Part shown: in pieces, positions 25,050 through 33,600 of the stretch
How the letters are laid out: every line of letters starts with the position of its first letter
Numbering within the stretch: position 1 is the first letter of the stretch
Assembly (NCBI GenBank): GCA_035570275.1
Contig: DATMNI010000063.1
Coordinates: 1-64,000 of the forward strand
Direction of reading: 5' to 3'
DNA from: DATMNI01 sp035570275
Lineage (GTDB): Bacteria > Acidobacteriota > Terriglobia > Bryobacterales > Bryobacteraceae
Length of the DNA: 64,000 bases
Notes under the pieces: generated by a model
The model's database searches: none
What the model was told of the DNA's origin: nothing
Seen by the model: only the letters and a program-made list of their open reading frames with translations
Position numbers and translations under genes: made by a program

Positions 25050-26159
25050 CTACCGAATCGGCTTCTTCTCCCTGGTCTTCTCTTCCGGCAAGGGCGCCGG
25101 CGTATCGAAGCTCAGGGTGGCGTCGGCGGAGAACTTTCGGTAATTCACAAACTGCACATCGTTCCTGGTCGTCTGGGTGTCCGTGCCCAGCCGCACATCG
25201 GCGCGCAGGGGCAATAAGTACGGTTTACCCCCGACTTCGGCGAAATCGTAATCCACCGTGGTAACCGCCCGCTGCAACGGGAAATCGACCGGTATGTGGT
25301 CGGCCTCCAACACAAATTTCACCACCTGGCTGGTTTCGCGGTCCACATATACCAAGCCATGGAAGCCCGTGGTCACATGCTGCCGGTGTTGCGGGTCGGT
25401 TCCATACGACAACTGGTAGCTGGCATCGCCCAGCGCCACCTGGTAGGAGAAAACGTGCACCGGGCGTTCGTGCAGCGTCACCTCCCGTTCCCACCGGAAT
25501 TCGGCGTGCGACTGCGGGTTGAAGATTTCGTGCAGCATGCTGCCAAACTCCCCGGCCGACGTGGCCCCCGCCAGCGACTGGTAGTCTTTGTCCGTGGGCC
25601 GGTCATCGATCGAAATCAGCCTGTAGTCTTCCCGCCGCTCGGCATATCCCAGCCGGACCACCAGACGGTCCATCAACCGCCACGATTCCTTGCCATCGGT
25701 GCCGGCATAGCGTCGGATCGCCTGCGTGCAGAGGAAGTCGGGCAGGCCCTCGGTATAGTGGAGCGCCGTTTCCCGGGCCGCCTCGATGAGGCGTTTCTGG
25801 TCCGGTTCCGACGGCGGAGGCGGCGGCGCGGGCCTGGCCGATGCAGCCGGCGCGGCGGGCTTCGGAAGCGCCCGCGCGGCATCCATCAAGCGCCGCAGTT
25901 CGGCCACGGTCCTGGGCCCGGCGCCCTCGGTCTGGAGTTGAAAAATGGTGCGATCGTCCATGCTCTCCGTGAGCGCCAGTTTGTGCAGGGCCTTCGCAAC
26001 GTCGCCATCCGCCTGTTTCAACTGAACGGCCGAGCGCACGAAACCAATCACGTCGCGCACGGAGCGCCGGTCCTGCGCGAACGCGGCATTGCTGAGACAG
26101 GCACAGCCAAGACAGGCGCTGAAAAGACAAGGGATGAGAGCCTTCATTCGCGGCCGCAT
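25050..26159 (-). CDS. Secreted protein of unknown function with Pro-rich linker
   Basis: A 369-residue protein. A signal peptide (about 1-29, ending SNAAFA) is followed by a helical domain (about 30-95, with LHKLALTESMDDRTIFQLQ and GPRTVAELRRLMDAARALP), a Pro/Ala linker (about 98-118) and the conserved domain shared with its downstream paralog (about 120-350). The conserved domain has a cysteine in LPDFLCTQAIRRY. No catalytic motif is recognised. The helical first domain is absent from the paralog, so the pair looks like a duplication followed by domain gain or loss. TATAGT lies 6 nt before the first ATG, supporting that start. Confidence 0.72.
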   Translation of the reverse strand: MRPRMKALIPCLFSACLGCACLSNAAFAQDRRSVRDVIGFVRSAVQLKQADGDVAKALHKLALTESMDDRTIFQLQTEGAGPRTVAELRRLMDAARALPKPAAPAASARPAPPPPPSEPDQKRLIEAARETALHYTEGLPDFLCTQAIRRYAGTDGKESWRLMDRLVVRLGYAERREDYRLISIDDRPTDKDYQSLAGATSAGEFGSMLHEIFNPQSHAEFRWEREVTLHERPVHVFSYQVALGDASYQLSYGTDPQHRQHVTTGFHGLVYVDRETSQVVKFVLEADHIPVDFPLQRAVTTVDYDFAEVGGKPYLLPLRADVRLGTDTQTTRNDVQFVNYRKFSADATLSFDTPAPLPEEKTREKKPIR

Positions 26160-26165
26160 CTCTCC

Positions 26166-26171
26166 ACTATA
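26166..26171 (-). promoter_or_regulatory. -10 box of a probable leaderless promoter
   Basis: Reads TATAGT on the minus strand with GGAGAG between it and the ATG at 26159. Either the transcript is leaderless or this GGAGAG serves as a very close ribosome-binding site. Confidence 0.4.
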
Positions 26172-26250
26172 GAGCTTTCCACAACAGAGCTAAGCGGCGT
26201 GGGTTTTCCATTCCGCGGACGGTCGACCGCGTTTATGGTATAGGCTGGGG

Positions 26251-26277
26251 TTGACAATCTGCCCCGCAAGGTACAAT
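26251..26277 (+). promoter_or_regulatory. Candidate promoter of the acyl-CoA synthetase operon
   Basis: TTGACA (26251-26256) and TACAAT (26272-26277) are separated by 15 bp. The -35 lies in a degenerate family A-like sequence (GGTTGACAATCTGCCCCGC). The start codon is 15 nt after the -10, leaving a leader of only about 9 nt. Confidence 0.4.
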
Positions 26278-26292
26278 CGTTCCCAAGGTGCC

Positions 26293-27834
26293 ATGATTTC
26301 GCCACTCACTCCACTCGACTTTCTGGCGCGGGCCGCGCACACTTACCGCGATGTCATCGCCGTCCAGGACGGGGACCGGCGCTTCACCTACGCTGAGCTC
26401 CGCGACCGCGTTTACCGCCTTGCCGGCGCCCTGCACCAACTGGGAGTGGGACCGGGCGACCGGGTTGCCGTGCTGGCTCCCAACACCACCGCGGCTCTCG
26501 AGGCCCACTTCGGCCCCATGCTGTTGGGCGCCATCCTGGTGATGCTCAACACCCGCCTGCAAGCCGGCGAACTGGCGTGGATTCTGCAACACTGCGGCGC
26601 CAAGGTGCTGCTGGTGGACCAGCAACTCCGCCATCTGGCGGAGGGCGCGCCGGTCCAGCACATCATCCACGACTACGAAGGCCTGCTGCGCGACGCCGGC
26701 CCCGCACCGGACACGCCGCCCATCGACGAAAACGCCTGCATCGCCATCAACTACACCAGCGGCACCACCGGCTTCCCCAAGGGCGTGATGTTCACGCACC
26801 GCGGGGCCTGGGTCAACGCCATGGGCGAAATCGCGGAGCACGGCCTGACGCAGCGCAGCGTCTACCTGTGGACACTTCCCATGTTCCACTGCAACGGCTG
26901 GTGTTTCGTGTGGGCCGTCACAGCGGCGGGCGGGCGCCACATTTGCATGCGCCAACCCGACCCCCGCGAAGCATGCCGCCTCATCCAGGCCGAGGGCGTG
27001 ACCCATTTGTGCGGAGCGCCGGTAGTAGTCAGCGGGCTGGCCCAGCACTGCGAAGCTGAGGGCATCCACTTCGCCCGGCCCTTGCGCATCGTTACCGCCG
27101 GAGCGCCGCCGCCGCCCGCGGTAATCCGCGCCGCCGAGGAGACCGGCGCCGAAATCACACACGTCTACGGCCTCACCGAAACCTACGGGCCACATACCAT
27201 CTGCGCCTGGAAGCCGGCGTGGGACAGCCTGCCCGCAGCCGGGCGCGCGCAAATCAAAGCCCGCCAGGGGGTGCCTTACATTATTGCGGGCATGGACCTG
27301 CGGGTGGCCGGCGCCGACATGCGGGACGTGGAAGCCGACGGCCAAACCATGGGCGAAGTGATGATGCGCGGCAACAACGTGATGCTCGGTTATTGGGACA
27401 ATCCAAAGGCCACCGAAGAGGCTTTTGAGGGGGGCTGGTTTCATTCGGGCGACCTGGCGGTGGTCCACTCCGATGGCTACATCGAGCTGCGCGACCGCAA
27501 GAAGGACATCGTCATTTCCGGGGGCGAGAATATCTCGTCCATCGAAGTGGAAAAGGTGTTGGCCGACCATCCGGCGGTGGCCGAGGCAGCCATTGTCGCC
27601 TTCCCCGATCCAAAATGGGGAGAAGTGCCGAAAGCCTACGTGGGGCTCAAGCCCGGATGCGCTGCCACCGCCGATGAACTGGTGGCCTGGTGCCGCCAGC
27701 GCCTGGCGCATTTCAAGTGTCCCAAGATCGTGGAATTCGGACCGCTGCCCCGCACCGCCACCGGAAAGATCCGCAAGAACGAACTGCGCGGCCGCACGCA
27801 CGAAGGCGACCGCGAAGGCGATCCACAACTATGA
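26293..27834 (+). CDS. AMP-forming acyl-CoA synthetase
   Basis: A 513-residue ANL-superfamily enzyme that activates a carboxylic acid to its CoA thioester through an acyl-adenylate. The P-loop-like motif YTSGTTGFPKG is at 154-164. It is followed by the VYGLTETYGP motif, GWFHSGDLAVVHSDGYIEL, the hinge motif RDRKKDIVISGGENIS, and the catalytic-lysine motif TATGKIRKNELR near the C-terminus. The sequence is of the medium- and long-chain or aromatic acid type; the exact acid cannot be told. The start is the ATG after AAGGTG; an in-frame start 42 nt earlier would overlap the promoter. It overlaps the next gene by ATGA, so both act in one pathway. Confidence 0.92.
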   Translation: MISPLTPLDFLARAAHTYRDVIAVQDGDRRFTYAELRDRVYRLAGALHQLGVGPGDRVAVLAPNTTAALEAHFGPMLLGAILVMLNTRLQAGELAWILQHCGAKVLLVDQQLRHLAEGAPVQHIIHDYEGLLRDAGPAPDTPPIDENACIAINYTSGTTGFPKGVMFTHRGAWVNAMGEIAEHGLTQRSVYLWTLPMFHCNGWCFVWAVTAAGGRHICMRQPDPREACRLIQAEGVTHLCGAPVVVSGLAQHCEAEGIHFARPLRIVTAGAPPPPAVIRAAEETGAEITHVYGLTETYGPHTICAWKPAWDSLPAAGRAQIKARQGVPYIIAGMDLRVAGADMRDVEADGQTMGEVMMRGNNVMLGYWDNPKATEEAFEGGWFHSGDLAVVHSDGYIELRDRKKDIVISGGENISSIEVEKVLADHPAVAEAAIVAFPDPKWGEVPKAYVGLKPGCAATADELVAWCRQRLAHFKCPKIVEFGPLPRTATGKIRKNELRGRTHEGDREGDPQL

Positions 27835-28631
27835 ATTTCGAAAACCTTTTGATCTCGCAAGAGGGCCCAGTCACGGTGGTGACCCTCAACCGGCCGCAGC
27901 GCCGCAACGCCCTTTCGCTGGAGTTGATGCTGGAGTTGACAGCCTGCCTGGACGCTATTGGCCGCGGGTTGCATTCCAACGGGCACTCAAACGGAGAATC
28001 GCGTGCGGTGATTCTGGCGGCGGCGGGAAAAGTCTTCTGCTCCGGTCACGACCTCTCGGAAATGACCGGCCGCGACATCAACGAATACCGCCGCATCTTC
28101 GACGTGTGCAGCGAGCTGATGCTGAAGATCCAGGCCATTCCCCAACCGGTGATCGCCGAAGTGCAGGGGGTTGCCACCGCGGCGGGATGCCAGTTGGTGG
28201 CGGCCTGCGACCTGGCCGTCGCCTCAGAGGACGCATCGTTCGCGACACCCGGCGTCAAAATCGGCCTCTTCTGCACCACCCCGATGGTCGCCCTGACCCG
28301 CGCGATCGGCCGCAAGCGGGCGCTGCAGATGTTGCTCACCGGCGAAATGGTGCCCGCGCACACCGCCGCCGAATGGGGCCTGATCAACCAGGCTGTCCCT
28401 GCGGCCGAACTGCGCGCGGCCACGCGGAAACTGGCTGGGAAAGTGGCCGAAGCCAGCACGCTGGTGGTGGCCATCGGCAAGCAGGCCTTCTACACCCAGA
28501 TCGATCTGGACCAGCAGAAAGCCTACGCTTATGCCAAGGAAGTGATGTCGATGAACGCGCTGGCCGCCGACGCCCAGGAAGGCATGGCGGCGTTTCTGGG
28601 CAAGCGCGCGGCGTGTTGGAGCGGAAAGTAA
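27831..28631 (+). CDS. ECHDC3-like crotonase-superfamily protein lacking catalytic glutamates
   Basis: A 266-residue crotonase-fold protein. The CoA-binding segment SGHDLSEMT (71-79) and the oxyanion-hole loop GVATAAGCQLVAACD (about 113-127) are present. The two glutamates used by enoyl-CoA hydratase are not: the first is Q121 in GCQL and the second position reads TPGVKIGLF. The whole segment from QGVATAAGCQL to SFATPGVKIGLFCTTP closely resembles eukaryotic ECHDC3 and its bacterial homologues as I recall them. It is therefore probably not a hydratase; a thioesterase-like or isomerase-like role on a CoA ester is possible. Its start codon overlaps the stop of the acyl-CoA synthetase, so the substrate is likely that enzyme's product. 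Confidence 0.85.
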   Translation: MNFENLLISQEGPVTVVTLNRPQRRNALSLELMLELTACLDAIGRGLHSNGHSNGESRAVILAAAGKVFCSGHDLSEMTGRDINEYRRIFDVCSELMLKIQAIPQPVIAEVQGVATAAGCQLVAACDLAVASEDASFATPGVKIGLFCTTPMVALTRAIGRKRALQMLLTGEMVPAHTAAEWGLINQAVPAAELRAATRKLAGKVAEASTLVVAIGKQAFYTQIDLDQQKAYAYAKEVMSMNALAADAQEGMAAFLGKRAACWSGK

Positions 28632-28649
28632 GACGGGCCGCGTGTGGCT

Positions 28650-29070
28650 TGCCATCGCCCAGACGAGGGCGACATAGTTCTCGACCGTTCCGCGGTTGCG
28701 GAACGACCATTCACGCCGGGCAAAAAGCTCAAGCGGGAATGGATCGGCATCGACATCACGCATCTTGGGATATCCCTCATCGAGAAGAACGTTTAGGCAG
28801 AGTCAAACAATAATCTGAACAAATCCACAATCTGTTTCACCAGTGGATTCCCGGTCACGTTGACTTCGATTATCCCTCTTCCTTTGCGGCTTCGCGGCTT
28901 TGCGTGAAATCTTGTCTTTTTATTGTACGCTTGGCTCAAATGTCCAACTTATTATTTAACTCCCTCCTAATGACGCCTTTCCCAGAATCGAATTCGAAGC
29001 GGCTGCCCGCCATCTTGCATCCCGGGACAAGTACCAGTTCCGGTGGTGGGCGGTGTCGCTTGTGAATAGC
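28650..29070 (+). pseudogene. DNA methyltransferase relic interrupted by a repeat element
   Basis: Remains of an N4/N6 DNA methyltransferase C-terminal region are readable in three pieces. At 28659-28689 one frame reads DEGDIVLD, and the next frame continues PFRGCGTTIHAGQK, which is the SAM-binding motif I (LDPFxGxGTT), so a base has been lost after GAC. Within a run of five A at 28722-28726 the frame returns and reads LKREWIGIDITHLGISLIEK to 28790. After a 172-bp inserted element (28796-28967), a third frame at 28975-29068 reads AFPRIEFE ... ASRDKYQFRWWAVSLV, the usual end region of these enzymes. At least two indels and the insertion make it non-functional. The right border runs into a family A repeat. 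Confidence 0.8.
28796..28967. mobile_element. TA-flanked MITE-like element (family C), copy 1
   Basis: The element starts GGCAGAGTCAAACAATAA and ends TTATTATTTAACTCCCTCC, so its ends are imperfect inverted repeats (GGCAGAGTCAAACAATAA versus GGAGGGAGTTAAATAATAA). TA flanks both sides, as expected for duplication by an IS630/Tc1-mariner-type transposase. It has no coding capacity. It interrupts the methyltransferase relic, and its left TA helps form the stop codon after GISLIEKNV. A second copy is at 52572-52764. Confidence 0.7.
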
Positions 29071-29134
29071 CGGCTCACTGCGCATCGCGGCAGGCGGATT
29101 AACAATCCGCCGCAGGTTATCAACCTGCCCCACA
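29071..29134. repeat. Family A inverted-repeat element, copy 4
   Basis: Contains GCATCGCGGCAGGCGGATTAACAATCCGC followed by CGCAGGTTATCAACCTGCCCCACA. It joins directly onto the end of the methyltransferase relic. The left terminal arm is absent. Confidence 0.8.
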
Positions 29135-29155
29135 CGGGTTCGTCCGCCCGCGGGT

Positions 29156-29161
29156 TACACT
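29156..29161 (+). promoter_or_regulatory. -10-like box, possible leaderless start
   Basis: TACACT ends 7 nt before the ATG at 29169. Confidence 0.4.
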
Positions 29162-29168
29162 GTTGAGC

Positions 29169-30572
29169 ATGTCCGCGTGCACGATCGATGTCATCAACCC
29201 TGCAACCGGCGAATGGATCACCACCGTCCCCGATCATGATGCCGCCGATGTGGACCGCGCCGTCGCGGGCGCGCGCGCCAGTTTCGAAAACCAGACGTGG
29301 CGCGGGCTCGACGCTTCCAAGCGCGAGCGCATCCTATGGAACATCGGCGAGTTGCTCATGAAGCACCGCGACCAACTGGCCGCCATCATCTCGCAAGAGA
29401 ACGGCAAGACACTGCGCGAAGCGGCCGGCGCCGACGTGGTCCCCGCGGCCGATTGCTTCCGCTATTACGCCGGCTGGGTGCGCAAGATCTGCGGCGAAAC
29501 CATTCCGGTCAACGGGCCGTTCCTGAACTACACCCTACGCGAACCGGTGGGCGTGGTGGGCGCCATCGTGCCCTGGAATTTTCCGCTGCAAACGGCCGCC
29601 TGGAAAGTGGCCCCGGCGCTGGCGTGCGGCTGCTCGGTGGTGCTTAAGCCTTCGGAGTTGACGCCGCTGAACGCGCTCAAGTTCGCCGAAATCGCGGCCG
29701 AGGCGGGGCTGCCGGAAGGCGCGCTCACGGTGGTCACCGGCTATGGCGACACCACCGGCGAAGCGCTGGCGCTGCACGAGGACGTCGACAAGATCAGTTT
29801 CACCGGCAGCATCGGCACCGCGCGCAAGTTGCTGGAGCGCTCGGCGGTTTCGAATCTGAAACGGCTGAGCCTGGAGTTGGGCGGCAAGTCGCCCAACATC
29901 GTCTTCCCCGATGCCGACCTGGATGCCGCGGTGAAGGCGGCGCTCTGGGGCATCTTCGGCGGCAAGGGCGAAATGTGCACCGCCGCTTCCCGGCTGCTGC
30001 TGCACCGTGACATCTACGACCGTTTCCTGGACGACCTCGCCCGGCGCGCCAGAAAACTGCGGCTCGGCGATCCGCTCGACCCATCCACTCAGGTTGGCTC
30101 GCAGATCTCCGGACGCCAGATGGATCGCATTCTGGACTACATCGAGTCGGGCAAACAGGAGGGCGCGCGACTTTTGTGCGGCGGCGAGCGCGATACCGAT
30201 GGCCAAAAGGCCAAAGGCTTTTTCGTGAAACCCACGATCTTCTGCGAGGTGACGCCGGCGATGCGTATCGGCCGCGAAGAGATCTTCGGCCCTGTGCTAT
30301 GCGCCATACCTTTCAGCGACGCCGCCGAAGCCCTGCGAATTGCCAACGGCACCGTCTACGGCCTGGCTGCGGCGGTCTGGACATCCGACGTAAGGCTGGC
30401 GCACCGCATGGCGGCGGGCATACGGGCCGGCTCGGTGTGGATCAACACATACAACAACCTTGATTCCGCCTCTCCCTTCGGCGGCTATAAGCAGAGCGGT
30501 TTCGGCCGCGACCTGGGCGCCGCCGCGCTGGATCAGTACACCAACGTCAAATCGGTCTGGGTCGCGCTGTAG
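29169..30572 (+). CDS. NAD(P)-dependent aldehyde dehydrogenase
   Basis: A 467-residue member of the aldehyde dehydrogenase superfamily, oxidising an aldehyde to the acid. The key positions are N137 in VPWNFPLQ, K160 in VVLKPSELTP (cofactor), the FTGSIGT Rossmann turn at 211-217, general base E236 in SLELGGKSPN, and the catalytic nucleophile C270 in GGKGEMCTAASR. The C-terminal EEIFGPVL and PFGGYKQSGFGRD are also standard. It lies close to the acyl-CoA synthetase pair but behind its own promoter and the repeat-rich relic, so a shared pathway (aldehyde to acid to CoA ester) is only an inference. Substrate unknown. Confidence 0.95.
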   Translation: MSACTIDVINPATGEWITTVPDHDAADVDRAVAGARASFENQTWRGLDASKRERILWNIGELLMKHRDQLAAIISQENGKTLREAAGADVVPAADCFRYYAGWVRKICGETIPVNGPFLNYTLREPVGVVGAIVPWNFPLQTAAWKVAPALACGCSVVLKPSELTPLNALKFAEIAAEAGLPEGALTVVTGYGDTTGEALALHEDVDKISFTGSIGTARKLLERSAVSNLKRLSLELGGKSPNIVFPDADLDAAVKAALWGIFGGKGEMCTAASRLLLHRDIYDRFLDDLARRARKLRLGDPLDPSTQVGSQISGRQMDRILDYIESGKQEGARLLCGGERDTDGQKAKGFFVKPTIFCEVTPAMRIGREEIFGPVLCAIPFSDAAEALRIANGTVYGLAAAVWTSDVRLAHRMAAGIRAGSVWINTYNNLDSASPFGGYKQSGFGRDLGAAALDQYTNVKSVWVAL

Positions 30573-30593
30573 GCGCGCGGGCTTTGCAGGCAG

Positions 30594-30599
30594 TATAAT
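30594..30599 (+). promoter_or_regulatory. -10 box of the first receptor gene
   Basis: A perfect TATAAT is followed by a leader of about 45 nt and a GGGGAGGGG ribosome-binding site before the ATG at 30648. Confidence 0.5.
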
Positions 30600-30647
30600 C
30601 AACCAGATCGTAAAACGGGTGAGATCCAAGGATAGGGGAGGGGATAC

Positions 30648-33600
30648 ATGCGCCAGTTTCTGGCAACCGCTGTCATTTTTGCCTCCACGTGTGCCGCGCA
30701 GGAGTTTCGCGCCACCGTGAGCGGCCGGGTAACAGATTCACAGAATGCCGTCATCACGGGGGTAAAGCTCATCGCCGTTCAGGTGGCGACCGAAGCCAAG
30801 TTCGAAACCGTCACCGATAGCGATGGCCTTTACACCATCCCGTTTCTGCCGCCGGCCACTTACCGGATCTCGGCCGACGCGCCGGGGTTTAAGCACTACG
30901 TCCGCGATAACGTCGCCGCCGGCGCCAACGAACGCCTGGGTATCGACATTCAAATGGAGGTGGGCGCGGTCACCGAAACGCTGAACGTCACTGCCGAAGC
31001 TCCGATCCTGCAGACCACCACGGCCTCCACCGGGCAAGTGATTTCCTCGGCGCAGATCGAAAACATGCCGGTATCCGGCCGCACACCGCTGGCGCTGGCG
31101 CAGCTTGCCTTCGGCGTGATTCCGAACACCGATCCGCGCTTTACGCGGCCCTTCGATAACGCCGGCCCCTCGGGGTTCTCCATGGGCGGCGCGCCGGCAC
31201 AGGTCAACGAACTCCTGATCGATGGCGCGGCCGACAATACCGGCAACCTCCGCGTCGCCTATAACCCGCCGATGGACGCCGTTACTGAAGTAAAAGCCGA
31301 GAGCTTTCAGGCCGACGCGGCCTATGGCCATTCCGGCGGCGGCACGGTTAACGTGATCACCAGAAGCGGCTCGAACCAATTCCATGGGACGCTTTATGAA
31401 TTCAACCAGAACTCGGCCTTCAACGCCACGCCCTTCTTCACCAATAAAGCCGGCGTCAAGAAGCCGGTGAGCCGTTACAACCAATACGGCGGATCCTTTT
31501 CAGGCCCCATCCGTATCCCCAAAATCCTCGACGGCCGCAACAAGGTGTTTTTCATGTTCGCCTACGAAGGAGTAAAGGACGCATTGCCCGCGCCGACCAC
31601 GAACACGATGCCCACCACCGCCGAACGCAGCGGCGACTTCTCCGCCCTCCTCAAGGTCGGCGCCATCTACCAAATCTACGATCCGAGCACGGGCGTGGTT
31701 CAGGGCGGTCGCGTCGCCCGGCAGCCATTCCCCAACAACATCATTCCCGCCAACCTCATCTCGCCCATTGCCAAGAATTACTTGCAGTACTATGTCCAGC
31801 CCAACCAGCCCGGCCAACCCAACGGACAGGCCAACTACCTCTCCAACACGGACGGAGAACGGAATACGTTCTACAACACGATTGGGCGGCTGGACGTCAA
31901 TCTTTCGGAAAAACACAAGTTCTTCTTCGGGGCCAGAAACAACCTTCGCGTGGGGAGCGGAGGCAACGGGTTCGGTAAGTCGGTTTACGACAATCCTACG
32001 TCGGGGGATTACCTGCAGCGGCTCAACTGGGGCCTCACCTTCGATGACGTTTACACCCTCAGCCCCACATTTCTCATGAACAGCCGCCTGAATTGGACCC
32101 GCTTTGTCGAGCCCTTGACCAATTTCTCGCTCGGCTACGATTCCACGTCCCTTGGTTTGCCGGCCTATCTTTCAGCCAATGCCCCGCGCAAGGTTCTCCC
32201 GAGGATTTCCTTTCCCACGAACAGTTTCAACGCCCTCGGCGATACCGGCGGCGTCGAACTCCCACTTGACATATTCCAGATTTTTGAAAGCTTCACCAAA
32301 ATCCAGGGCAAACACAGCCTCAAGTTCGGCGTCGATATCCGCCAATACCGGGAATCGCAGCTCAATGCAGGATACACGAACGGCACCTTTGTCTTCGGCA
32401 CCAACTGGACGAATGGTCCGCTCGACAACTCACCCGCCGCCCCCATCGGCCAGGACCTGGCGGCCTTCCTGCTGGGCCTGCCTACCTCGGGGCAATACGA
32501 CCTGAACGCCTGGCGCCAGAACAAGAATAATTACTACTCCGCCTTCCTGCAGGACGATTTCCGCGTCAGTTCCAGTCTCACCCTGAACCTGGGTCTGCGG
32601 ATGGAAGGCGAAACCCCCACTACGGAGCGCTATAACCGCACCATCAACGGATTTGACAACACCACTCCCAGCCCCATCGCCGCCAAAGCCATCGCGGCTT
32701 ACGCGGCCAATCCCATCCCGGAAATCCCGGCCGCTCAATTCAAGGTAAACGGCGGGCCGATTTTTGCCGGGACAGGAAACACCGGCATCTATTCCACGCC
32801 CAAGGCGAATTTCTCTCCGCGCATCGGTTTCGCCTGGAGCCCCGGTTTCATCGCCAAGACCGTCATTCGCGGCGGCGCGGGCATCTTCTACTTTCCGTAT
32901 GGCATTGCCGGCAACAACGCACCGGGGTTTAGCCAGACCACACCTCTGGTAGCCAGCAACGACGGTTTTCTGACGCCCGCCGCCACGCTCGCCAATCCAT
33001 TCCCGAACGGCATCCAGACACCCACCGGTTCCAGCCTCGGTCTTTCCACCTTCCTCGGCAAGAACATCACGTTCTACGATCCCAATCCGGGCTATGCCTA
33101 TTCCACCCGTTGGCAGGTTTCGGTGCAGCGTGAACTGTTCCCGAACGTTCTTCTGGAACTCGGTTACATAGGAAACAAGGCGGTCAAAATGCCGGTGGAT
33201 CATAACTTCAACGGCACGCCGCTGCAATACTTATCCACCTCGCCCACCCGCGACCAGGCCACCATCGACCGTCTTTCGGCCAATGTCCCCAATCCGTTTG
33301 CGGGCCTGCTGCCCGGCACCGGGCTCAACGGCAGCGTGGTGGCGCGCAGCCAACTTCTGGCTGCCTCCCCACAATACTCCGGCAACACCGGCGTTCAGGG
33401 ACAGGCCTTTACCGACGGCTCCTCCTGGTTCCACGCTTTGGATGCCCGCATCGAAAAGCGCTTCTCCCACGGCTTCCTCATGCTGGTCAATTTCCAGTGG
33501 TCGAAGCTGATGGAGAAACGCAGCCGCCTGAACGACAATGACCCGCTGCTGGAAAAGCGAATCGCCGCCGAGGACCGTCCATACCGCCTGGTCTGGAGCG

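Noticed and set aside
27831..28631. Calling the gene a standard enoyl-CoA hydratase.
   Set aside because: Both catalytic glutamate positions are substituted, so hydratase activity is unlikely.
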